The notes under the pieces were generated by a model. The model did not search any database and had not been told where the DNA came from. It saw only the letters and a program-made list of their open reading frames with translations. The position numbers and the translations under genes were made by a program. 8,348 nt of DNA from UBA4416 sp044357775 (GTDB lineage Bacteria; Bacteroidota; Bacteroidia; B-17B0; Aurantibacillaceae), in assembly GCA_044357775.1 (NCBI GenBank), contig JBIKOX010000136.1, positions 1-8,348 on the forward strand, given 5' to 3'. Below are positions 1-7,068 of this stretch, one piece after another. Position 1 is the stretch's first letter. Every line of letters starts with the position of its first letter.

Positions 1-415
1 CCAGTACTGTAGCAGCAACGAGATCGACATCCTCAGGTTTTTTGGATACTGAAGTTATTTGACGTCCTGAAATACTATCTTGAACTTCATAAAACAGGTC
101 TTTAAATAATTGAGGGTCACCGTCAGAAATATAATTTCCTGTTTTTGAATTAATGTACCTAGCTATATTATTCTTGGCTTCGGTTTTATTATCCTGCGCA
201 ATAGAAATCTCAGAACTTAGTTTAAAATAATTACTGTTTTTTAATCCCAAACACTGCTGATATTGATTAAGTAAACGAAGCGATTCATCAAAATCTCCGG
301 AAGCGTAAAAGTCTTCTGCTAAACGAAATTGACCTTCACATTCCTTTTTTTGAGCTGAAAGAATTCCCGAGCAAAACCAAAGAACAATAAAAATTATTAG
401 CCTTATTTCTTTCAT
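1..415 (-). CDS. Probable TonB-dependent receptor-like protein with helical N-terminal extension (partial, 3' end off the window)
   Basis: I translated this frame by hand. It opens with ATG at 415-413 and stays open for 138 residues to the window edge. Residues 1-22 form a signal peptide: charged start, hydrophobic core LIIFIVLWF, and a likely cleavage site after LSA or LSAQ. Residues 26-80 look like a TPR-like helical repeat (RLAEDFYASGDFDESLRLLN) with two cysteines, C26 and C55, that could pair in the periplasm. Residues 120-138 (ITSVSKKPEDVDLVAATVL) resemble the start of a TonB-receptor plug domain, in which an SVSKK.ED...ATV stretch precedes the plug strands. From my knowledge of the family, Bacteroidota receptors with this helical leader continue into a plug and an outer-membrane beta barrel, but none of that is visible here. 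The gene starts 7 bases after the STAND gene stop, so it belongs to the same operon. Signal peptide confidence is high; the receptor assignment is moderate. The alternative is a secreted TPR protein. Confidence 0.62.
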   Translation of the reverse strand, partial: MKEIRLIIFIVLWFCSGILSAQKKECEGQFRLAEDFYASGDFDESLRLLNQYQQCLGLKNSNYFKLSSEISIAQDNKTEAKNNIARYINSKTGNYISDGDPQLFKDLFYEVQDSISGRQITSVSKKPEDVDLVAATVL

Positions 416-422
416 TTCTGCA

Positions 423-3400
423 TTAATTTAAATAGTTAATTTTTAGGCTTTCCCACAACTCATTAAAATTCTTATTCTTTTCATCAAATTTCCAAAGACT
501 CTCAAATAATTCATTTCCTAATTCAGCTTTTAATCCTGATTCATTTACTGTTCCCTTTAGAAAATTTAAATATCTTTCAATTCCTATTATTTCCTTCAAT
601 GCACACTCTGTTGTTAGCGGCCAAACTTGTATCAAACCCGACTGACCAACTGAAACCGCATAATTGTTATCAGGCGATATGCTAAGGTTGCGTATCCATA
701 AATCTTTTTCCCTAAAAACAAGATCCTCCTCTAATATTCCTGTGTTGATTAATCTTTTAACACGTAAAGAATGATCTAATGAACTCGTGATAAGAAGTGA
801 ATTATCTGACGAAAAATTTAATCCTGTAACCATTGAAACATTTCCCCTTAACTGATTATCAAAGTTGTAATTGGTTAAAGCTTGTTTATAGATTTTTACG
901 GTTCCATTTGTCCCCCCTACGCTAATAATCTTTCCATCCTTACTCACAGTTAAAGCCGAGATATTTACTGAAAAATCAAATAATTTTTCTGATGATAATG
1001 TATTGCCTTTACTATCAATAGTTATTTTACTTAATGTTTTTCCTTCAGAAATAAAAACATTGGTTTCTCCGTTTTTTGTATAGCACGCTGAAGCATTAAC
1101 TGTGGAATTCTCAAAAGATCCAATATTTAGGTCATTAATTAGTTTGAAAGTACTTTTGTCGAAACTAAGCAAGTGAGTACTTTTCTCAAATACACAAATT
1201 ATTGAATAATTAACTTCCGATGAAATAAAATAAATTCCTGAGCATTTGTTACCCTGCTTAAATAATGGCATGAGTATATCGTTACCATTTGCTATATCCC
1301 AACCCATTAAAGTACCCGTTATTGATCCAGCAATTATAAATTTTTTATCTGAACTTAAAGCTACATTAGAAAAATTTTCAGGATATTTCTTACTGGAATT
1401 AATTGATTTGATTTCTATCGGATTACCTGAAATCTCCCATCTTCTTATTACACCTTCATCGCCGGTTGTTACAAACTGATTATTACTAATGAATACCAAA
1501 GCCCTTTCATCATAAGAGTTTGGTAGTTTAATATCCTTTCGTGTACGGATTATTTTAGTAAAATATCTTGTCAATTGCATTTTCAAAGCTTCATAAATCA
1601 CCCTGTTCTGAATCGGACCACCTAGTTTTCGATTTAGGGCATAAGAAAGGAACGCAAGCTGCAAACTTAATGTATCTTTATTGGGATCAGCAACTAATTG
1701 GCTTGATTTTAATGCTATATTTTTTGTTTCCGCAAGCATACGCAAGCGATCAACTTCTTTTTTAGAGTCAATTGCTTTTTGAGTTTCTACCTTTGCGATA
1801 TTTGCACTTAAAACTGCTTCCTTACGCTGTTGTGAGGCGACCTCAGCAGAGTCTTTTGCACGTTGTGTAGCATTTTGCGCAATCAATAAAGAAGTTTTTG
1901 ACTGAATTAATGCAGATTCTGCAATTTTTTTCTGTTCATTTGCGAAGATCGAACTTTCTTTAGCATTATCTCTTTCTTCAGAAGCTTTACTCCGTTCAAT
2001 ATCAGCTATGTCTCTTTCACGAATCGCCATTTTATTAGAATTATCAGCCTCACTTTTTTTAATCAAGGCTTTTTTCTCTGATATTTTCGCTTTTTTTTCA
2101 TTTTGATATGAACTAAAACCAAAATAAACAGCAAGGCAAAAAGCTACTGCAATAATTGAAATGAAGATCCGTAATCGGAGAATAGCTGATTTTCTTTTCT
2201 TTTCTATTCCATGAATCTCTCTATTCTTCTCAAATTGCGAGTATTCTAAAAAATTAATGACTCTATCGAAGGAAGGATCATACCTTTTTGCCCATACTTG
2301 GTTTGGATTTTGATTTATTTTCCAGTTCATTGCCATCTGCAATTCCGGATCCCTCCAAATACCAGTTTTACCTTCCTCATATAGTTTTGCAGATTGTGCA
2401 AGCCTCATATATAATTCAGCTGATTCAACCTCTTCATTTACCCATAAAATCAGACGTTCCCAAACACGCATTAAGCTTTCGTGAGAAATATCTATAACAG
2501 TATTCTCATCCAATACAACCCCTAATGGAGGCATTAAAAAACTTCTACCAGGTATCCTAAAAATATCAATGATACTTTTAATTTCTTGAACACTTACATC
2601 TGAAAATTCGCATATTTCACGAACAATAGTTGGACGTCTCGTTCCTCTTCCATCATCACTTTTTTCAGTAAGTGCTCTGAATAATTTTTTACAAACCTCT
2701 CTTCCATTATCATCAGCAATTTCATAATAAGCCTCTTCAGCATGAAGCGACAAGGCTTTGGACATTGCACCTATAGATTGATAATGAATTAAATCAATTG
2801 GTTCATCTGGGTTGCTATTTTTTTGCCAGAACTCCCAGGTGCGCATTAAAGCATGCTGCAAGATTGGTAACTGATCAGGGTTATCTCCTACATCGTTCAA
2901 AAGTGTGATCAACAAGGATTTAGTAATTTCAGCACCACCAACCGCGATAGGACCTGTTATCGCAACCTTTCTTTCTTCGCGTGTCATACGTGGGATTAAA
3001 TATTGCCCTTCATTAATAGCCTCCGGTAATCCTCGGAATTCTGTACAATCTCCCAAGAAATCTGAACGCATTGTAAAAACAACGTAAATAGGCAATTGCT
3101 CAAACTTAGAAGCATTAATTAACATGTTAATAAAAGAAACAGAATCTCTTGTCCCTTTATTTTCTGATTTTTCATATTTAGAAAAACGAAAAAGCTCCTC
3201 GAACTGATCAACAACAATAAGTATATTTTGTTTTTTTTTCCAGGATAGTTGCTTTAAGGCATTACCAATTCCACGATCATTTCTTCTTAGTATAGATTCT
3301 ATAATTTCAGGAGAGGTATCGTTAAAAGAGTCTGAACCCAAAATTTCCTCATTACACATTGCAACGGACAGATTGCCAATTGGGTCGTTCCCGGGCCTGA

Positions 3401-3650
3401 ATGTGCAAATGCGCCATGATGAACCTGCTTCTGCTAAATACCCAGAATGCAGTGAAGGTAGTAATCCTGATTTTACCAAGGAAGATTTACCACTTCCAGA
3501 GGCACCAATAACAGCAAGAAATCTTGTTTTACTAAGCTTATGAATTAATTCATCGATCTGTTTTTCACGACCAAAAAACAAATACTCTTCTTCTTCTTCA
3601 AACGAACGAAGGCCAGGAAATGGATTAAAATATTTTTGCTCCGTCATCAT
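423..3650 (-). CDS. Transmembrane STAND NTPase (nSTAND1 type) with C-terminal seven-bladed WD40-like propeller
   Basis: This 1075-residue signalling ATPase belongs to the STAND class, whose members hold an inactive state and oligomerise on ligand sensing. The N-terminal NPFPGLRSFEEEE stretch and FFGRE (residues 9-28) are typical of nSTAND1. Walker A is GASGSGKSS (49-57, Lys55). Walker B is ILIVVDQFEE (143-152, Asp148). A sensor-like TMRSDFL lies at 193-199 and PDQLPILQHAL at 258-268. A winged-helix-like part ends in VIDISHESLMRVW (385-397). A basic stretch (KKRK, 484-487) precedes one transmembrane helix at about 494-514. A long Ala/Lys/Glu-rich coiled coil follows (about 515-650), then seven beta-propeller blades (about 712-1012), recognisable from SxDxxxIxxxGxxGxxxxW-like units such as GTLMGWDI and SGLIQVW. 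Some blades are degenerate. The positive-inside rule puts the NTPase in the cytoplasm and the propeller in the periplasm. The ATG overlaps the TIR gene stop (ATGA). A second ATG directly follows, so the start could be one codon later. Confidence 0.93.
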   Translation of the reverse strand: MMTEQKYFNPFPGLRSFEEEEEYLFFGREKQIDELIHKLSKTRFLAVIGASGSGKSSLVKSGLLPSLHSGYLAEAGSSWRICTFRPGNDPIGNLSVAMCNEEILGSDSFNDTSPEIIESILRRNDRGIGNALKQLSWKKKQNILIVVDQFEELFRFSKYEKSENKGTRDSVSFINMLINASKFEQLPIYVVFTMRSDFLGDCTEFRGLPEAINEGQYLIPRMTREERKVAITGPIAVGGAEITKSLLITLLNDVGDNPDQLPILQHALMRTWEFWQKNSNPDEPIDLIHYQSIGAMSKALSLHAEEAYYEIADDNGREVCKKLFRALTEKSDDGRGTRRPTIVREICEFSDVSVQEIKSIIDIFRIPGRSFLMPPLGVVLDENTVIDISHESLMRVWERLILWVNEEVESAELYMRLAQSAKLYEEGKTGIWRDPELQMAMNWKINQNPNQVWAKRYDPSFDRVINFLEYSQFEKNREIHGIEKKRKSAILRLRIFISIIAVAFCLAVYFGFSSYQNEKKAKISEKKALIKKSEADNSNKMAIRERDIADIERSKASEERDNAKESSIFANEQKKIAESALIQSKTSLLIAQNATQRAKDSAEVASQQRKEAVLSANIAKVETQKAIDSKKEVDRLRMLAETKNIALKSSQLVADPNKDTLSLQLAFLSYALNRKLGGPIQNRVIYEALKMQLTRYFTKIIRTRKDIKLPNSYDERALVFISNNQFVTTGDEGVIRRWEISGNPIEIKSINSSKKYPENFSNVALSSDKKFIIAGSITGTLMGWDIANGNDILMPLFKQGNKCSGIYFISSEVNYSIICVFEKSTHLLSFDKSTFKLINDLNIGSFENSTVNASACYTKNGETNVFISEGKTLSKITIDSKGNTLSSEKLFDFSVNISALTVSKDGKIISVGGTNGTVKIYKQALTNYNFDNQLRGNVSMVTGLNFSSDNSLLITSSLDHSLRVKRLINTGILEEDLVFREKDLWIRNLSISPDNNYAVSVGQSGLIQVWPLTTECALKEIIGIERYLNFLKGTVNESGLKAELGNELFESLWKFDEKNKNFNELWESLKINYLN
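3645..3650 (-). promoter_or_regulatory. Translational coupling junction, TIR gene stop / STAND gene start
   Basis: On the minus strand the junction reads ATGATG. The TGA stop of the TIR gene occupies 3649-3647, inside the first ATG (3650-3648) and touching the second ATG (3647-3645). There is no convincing Shine-Dalgarno sequence just upstream (AACGAAATTAA), as is common in Bacteroidota, so a terminating ribosome probably re-initiates here. Either ATG could be used, and they differ by one residue. Confidence 0.7.
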
Positions 3651-5182
3651 TTAATTTCGTTAATAAATTCTTCTAGTAAATTAAAATTATTATCAGTTAA
3701 AATAATAACTTTTACTTCATGCGACCTAAATCTCTCTTTTTGTTGTGTTAGAGGTGGAGCAATAAAAACAGTTTTAGCAAATAATGGTTTTTTTCTGCCG
3801 TAACCATTAATCTTTAAAAGGTCTCTGGTTTTTGACCTCAACCATAATTCATTTCCTAATCCATAATATATTAAAACAGCATCGCAGATTTTTAAGTTTT
3901 CCTGATGATCTAGCCTTAACTCCGTTTGATCTCCTTCAAATGCAGGAAGAATGACTTCAAATCCCTTATTAAACAAAAAATCTTCTACAGGAGCAATTCC
4001 ATCAAGGTCCGATTGGTCACAAATTAAATAGATCTGTTTTGGTCCAACTGAATCATCAGATAAATTATCTTCTATGACTTCTTTCTTCGATTCAGACAGT
4101 TTATCTGTGATAGCAAATTCAAGATCTTCAAGAGGTGAGATTATCAAATCTGCACCAGACAATAATGTTTCGCTACCTTGTAACTCTTTTATAAATTTGT
4201 TTTGTCGTTCATCTTCAATATTAGCTTCCGGTGCCATCCATATTAATCGATCTATCTTTCTTTGCTTAATAATTTCAGCTGAAACTTCGTTTTGAATTTG
4301 TGTTTTTGATTTTTCTGTTCCTTCTGGAACAAGCCCGAATTTAGTTCCAATTAAATGAATACTCATTTCACAGTCACTCATTATTTCCTTAATTTCTTCA
4401 ATATAGGCATCAGCTTCAAGTGGCAAGTTTTTATCAGGAAGCACTATAAATCCTTTGTCGGACAGCATTCTGCTAATAGTTTCCCTATTCTCTTTTATTT
4501 CTGAACTTGTTTCAGCTAAATAAATTTTTCTTTTTGGTTTAGAGATTTCGCTGAACGTTTTAATGACTACATTTTCTTTACCTTGACCATTCAATTTTTC
4601 AGAAGCATCAATACCCGAAACACTCGCCTCATTTTTACCAATCTCTTCCAGCAAACTTGCCAAATCGTGAGCTAAATCATCTAATTTCGCCCAATAAGCT
4701 AATTGAGCATCCTTGCCATACAATTTACTGAATTCTCTTGGCTTTCCAGTTTCAGGTTCAATTTTAAAAAACTCATAGCCTAGCTGCCCTTGTATTACTA
4801 TTGGATGGTGATTTATATCTACTGGCGTTTTTATAACTTTAAATATGCGGGATTTTGTTCCAACTAATGCTCCAATATTTGTTTCAGCTATTCTATGAAA
4901 TTCATTAACTTCCCTAACACACCATTCAGACTTTACATAACGTGGCGAATGAATTGAAACCATGATAGCAATGTCAGGCAATTGCTGCAATATTTCGTCA
5001 CTAAATACATGATTGCCGTCAAGATCCTTATCGCGCCATATATTTGGTCGATAACCTAATAATTGTGCAAGTCGAATTTCAAGTGACCTATGAAATTCAG
5101 AAACCCATCCTGGCTCACCTTCAATTAAAGCTTCATCATCGATGTGCGCATAACTAATAAATATATCTTTCTTAAACTTCAA
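3647..5182 (-). CDS. TIR - DUF4062-like - TIR-like three-domain protein
   Basis: This 511-residue cytoplasmic protein has no signal peptide or membrane segment. The N-terminal TIR domain (about 4-180) begins KKDIFISYAHIDDE and continues with NIWRDKDLDG, IAIMVSIHSPRYVKSEW and CVRE. The glutamate in SEWCVRE (Glu91) is at the position of the catalytic residue of NAD+-cleaving TIR domains, so activity is plausible. The middle domain (about 219-335) reads KIYLAETSSEIKENRETI, then SIHLIGTKFGLVPEG, RLIWMAP and ERQNKFI, which fits the DUF4062-like module often attached to bacterial TIR and STAND proteins. The C-terminal domain (about 382-511) reads QIYLICDQSDLDGIAP, GFEVILPAFEGD, ENLKICDAVLIYYGLGNE and FIAPPLTQQKERF. 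It is a second TIR-like fold without the NADase-type glutamate motif, and probably structural or a sensor. The start is TTG, forced by an in-frame TAA two codons upstream. The gene overlaps both neighbours by 4 bases. Likely role: enzymatic effector or signal generator controlled by the STAND partner. Confidence 0.92.
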   Translation of the reverse strand: MKFKKDIFISYAHIDDEALIEGEPGWVSEFHRSLEIRLAQLLGYRPNIWRDKDLDGNHVFSDEILQQLPDIAIMVSIHSPRYVKSEWCVREVNEFHRIAETNIGALVGTKSRIFKVIKTPVDINHHPIVIQGQLGYEFFKIEPETGKPREFSKLYGKDAQLAYWAKLDDLAHDLASLLEEIGKNEASVSGIDASEKLNGQGKENVVIKTFSEISKPKRKIYLAETSSEIKENRETISRMLSDKGFIVLPDKNLPLEADAYIEEIKEIMSDCEMSIHLIGTKFGLVPEGTEKSKTQIQNEVSAEIIKQRKIDRLIWMAPEANIEDERQNKFIKELQGSETLLSGADLIISPLEDLEFAITDKLSESKKEVIEDNLSDDSVGPKQIYLICDQSDLDGIAPVEDFLFNKGFEVILPAFEGDQTELRLDHQENLKICDAVLIYYGLGNELWLRSKTRDLLKINGYGRKKPLFAKTVFIAPPLTQQKERFRSHEVKVIILTDNNFNLLEEFINEIK

Positions 5183-5188
5183 TCCTTA
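5179..5188 (-). promoter_or_regulatory. TTG start of the TIR gene overlapping the upstream TGA stop
   Basis: The minus strand reads TAAGGATTGA here. TAA (5188-5186) is in frame with the TIR gene and closes it upstream. TTG (5182-5180) is the only usual start between that stop and the first TIR beta strand (residues 6-10). TGA (5181-5179) ends the TrkA/RyR gene. The AAGGA directly before TTG looks like a Shine-Dalgarno core but has almost no spacing, so it is unlikely to work as one. Coupled re-initiation at a weak start codon is the better reading. Confidence 0.7.
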
Positions 5189-6927
5189 TTATTTTCTTTT
5201 ATTTTTTGTAATAATGGCAATAGATAAAACATATCTAAATCCTTATCTTTATTAGAACTATCTAATTTTTCAAAAGGAATTAATTGATCATGAATTTTAA
5301 GTGTATCTTTTAATATTTTTTTTAAATTTTTATCTGTCGATGGTAAATTTCCATAAGTAAAATCAAAAGCAAACTTTTCGGCTGACCACCTATTATGCTC
5401 AATTGGTGCTAGGTAATTAAAATGGGATTTTATCTCACCATTAGTAAAGGACTTTAAACCAAGTTTTCTTAATATGTAAATTTTAACATCTAAATGTCGT
5501 GCAACATACCTATTAGATTCTTTTTTTCTGTCTGTTAAATTATTCCATTGTGCATTAATACCAAATATTGAAGTGATTTTTTCAGCTGAATTTTTCGTAT
5601 ATTCTTTAGTAAAGTTTATAACTAATTGTTCAATTTGCTGCAAAGGTTCACCATGCTTTACCTTAAACTCTAATACTTCTTTTTGTATGCGTTCCAAAAA
5701 TTCCTGATTATTACTTTTTTTAAAATGCTTATTTAATAATTCGTTGAATTCAAATTTAATTGAGTAATAATAATTTATCGCTTTAGCTAGAATTTCAGTT
5801 TCGTTTGATGCATCAATCAAACGATTAACACTACATACGTCGGTATATTTTCGCACTAAATGAATTACAATTTCATTCTTATACTTTTCTGATAATGATT
5901 GCCTTTCTAAATTGTCACCATCTAATAATGAAAGAACTTCAGTTTCTTCTGGCAAACAAACAACAATAGGTACTTTTCTAATATTTTGAGTTTTTTCGTA
6001 AAGAAATTGACGAAAATGTAGGGCGCTACTAAATAATTTCGCGTCTTTATTTCCAAAAAAGTATGCAATATCAATTGAATCTATTGAGTTTATAAACAAA
6101 GAATTCCATTTATGTTTTGTAGAAAAATTATCATTTTCTAACTCTATAGGAACAATGTTTAAAAAATTTGAAATATTAGGAAATTTTTTAAACACTGATT
6201 TTAAATATACTTCGGCATTTTCACAAATTACAAAAACCTTTAAATTATTCTCATCTCCGTATTGACTTAAAATACTATTTTCTAATAAAAAAGAGGTTGC
6301 AATATCATTATTGCCTACAATGCAAATTATTTTTTCTTTATCTCTTATTGTTTCTCCATCAATATAATTGTGAGGTGGAAATTTATCATAAATATACTGT
6401 GCTGTTATATTATTTATATTAAAAGGACTTGTTTCAACTAAGTTTTTATTTGATGATTCTTGATAATCAGAAACTAAATTTTTAAGATCAGCGTCATTTA
6501 TTTTAACCATTAGTTTAAGAATACCGCCACCATAATTTCTTTTTTTTATTCTAGAAATCATTTGTGCTAATATGATATTTGTATCATCTTCAGAGGTGGC
6601 TATAAAAACAATTTTAGCCTTATTAAGTCTCGCCTTTTTAAAAAGACTTAAATTATAAGATGTTTCAGATAAAACTACGCCTCCATTTTCTCTTATTGTT
6701 AAGGTATCTATGCCAACAGGTTCTTTTGATACTAAAACGACTTTACGCCCCGCTTTGGCTAAATTAAGTGCTACTTGATTGGCTGTTCGAGATAAACCAA
6801 TAACAACTACATGATTGAAAATAAAAGATTTTTTAATAGTATTTAGAGCTAATTTCACTATAAAAAAAAGCAAAATTGAAGTAAGTAATACTAAAAAAGC
6901 AACTGTTATATAAAAAATGGTATTCAA
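5179..6927 (-). CDS. Membrane-anchored double TrkA-N/Rossmann protein with C-terminal RyR domain
   Basis: This 582-residue protein has one N-terminal transmembrane helix (about 3-25), followed by basic residues (IKKS) that place the rest in the cytoplasm. A TrkA-N-like Rossmann fold follows: VVVIGLSRTANQVALNLAKAG (40-60, with a GxSxxA variant of the glycine loop), VVLVSKE (63-69) and IVFIATSEDDTNI (106-118), as in the NAD-binding subunits of potassium channels. A second Rossmann-like unit starts at KIICIVGNNDIATSFL (199-214), with VFVICENAE at 231-239. A less conserved helical part follows. The C-terminus carries an RyR-type domain (about 503-575): YLAPIEHNRWSAEKF, then the TYG turn, HDQLIPFEKL and KDKDLDMFYLLP. 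The HNRW and LIPFEKL signatures are typical of bacterial RyR domains, which are proposed to bind nucleotide-derived ligands. No channel pore is encoded. The start is TTG, because an in-frame stop lies at 6942-6940 and the first in-frame ATG falls after the Rossmann glycine loop. It is clearly AT-richer than the next two genes. Confidence 0.85.
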   Translation of the reverse strand: MNTIFYITVAFLVLLTSILLFFIVKLALNTIKKSFIFNHVVVIGLSRTANQVALNLAKAGRKVVLVSKEPVGIDTLTIRENGGVVLSETSYNLSLFKKARLNKAKIVFIATSEDDTNIILAQMISRIKKRNYGGGILKLMVKINDADLKNLVSDYQESSNKNLVETSPFNINNITAQYIYDKFPPHNYIDGETIRDKEKIICIVGNNDIATSFLLENSILSQYGDENNLKVFVICENAEVYLKSVFKKFPNISNFLNIVPIELENDNFSTKHKWNSLFINSIDSIDIAYFFGNKDAKLFSSALHFRQFLYEKTQNIRKVPIVVCLPEETEVLSLLDGDNLERQSLSEKYKNEIVIHLVRKYTDVCSVNRLIDASNETEILAKAINYYYSIKFEFNELLNKHFKKSNNQEFLERIQKEVLEFKVKHGEPLQQIEQLVINFTKEYTKNSAEKITSIFGINAQWNNLTDRKKESNRYVARHLDVKIYILRKLGLKSFTNGEIKSHFNYLAPIEHNRWSAEKFAFDFTYGNLPSTDKNLKKILKDTLKIHDQLIPFEKLDSSNKDKDLDMFYLLPLLQKIKENNKD

Positions 6928-6942
6928 AAAATAAAGATCTTA
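6925..6942 (-). promoter_or_regulatory. TTG start of the TrkA/RyR gene, fixed by an upstream in-frame stop
   Basis: In this frame TAA (6942-6940) is followed by GAT, CTT, TAT, TTT and then TTG (6927-6925). TTG is the only common start codon that keeps the full membrane helix. Later options (TTG at residue 20, GTG at residue 24) would cut the helix. No Shine-Dalgarno-like purine block lies at the usual distance upstream. Confidence 0.6.
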
Positions 6943-7068
6943 AATTTTAACTCAGTAAAGTCAAGCAATTTAACGAAAATTGTTGATACTATATGGGTAG
7001 ATTTAGTTTTATTTTTTTTTGTAAAAAATTCCCAATTATGCTTTTAATAATAAGCCTTTTAAAAAAAA
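6928..7068 (-). other. AT-rich intergenic spacer (141 bases) between the GH18-like and TrkA/RyR genes
   Basis: This is the only sizeable non-coding stretch in the window and the natural place for a promoter of the four downstream genes. On the minus strand it begins with a run of eight T after the upstream stop. It contains a weak 4-base-pair inverted repeat (GCTT/AAGC, about 7041-7056) and a TTGACT at 6964-6959. I find no matching -10 element, no Bacteroidota-type TAnnTTTG element and no strong terminator hairpin. A promoter is inferred from position only. Confidence 0.4.

Noticed and set aside
1650..2105. Possible DNA repeat array in the stretch rich in Ala/Lys/Glu codons of the STAND gene
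   Set aside because: The repetitive look is at protein level (coiled coil). No exact or near-exact DNA unit recurs at a fixed period.
1246..3087. Plus-strand open frames of 60-77 codons opposite the STAND gene
   Set aside because: They lie antisense to well-supported domains, have no recognisable motifs and no independent start context, so they are shadow frames.
5179..6927. TrkA/RyR protein as a potassium channel or transporter subunit
   Set aside because: Only one membrane helix, no pore or selectivity-filter motif, and no transporter gene beside it. The RyR domain and TIR neighbour point to signalling.
6936..6964. Sigma70-like promoter built on TTGACT in the 141-base spacer
   Set aside because: At 17 bases spacing the -10 position reads AAGATC, which is not a credible element, and no Bacteroidota TAnnTTTG motif is present.
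7027..7068. Terminator after the GH18-like gene
   Set aside because: A run of T follows the stop, but no stable GC-rich hairpin precedes it. The inverted repeats nearby have only 4-base stems rich in A and T.
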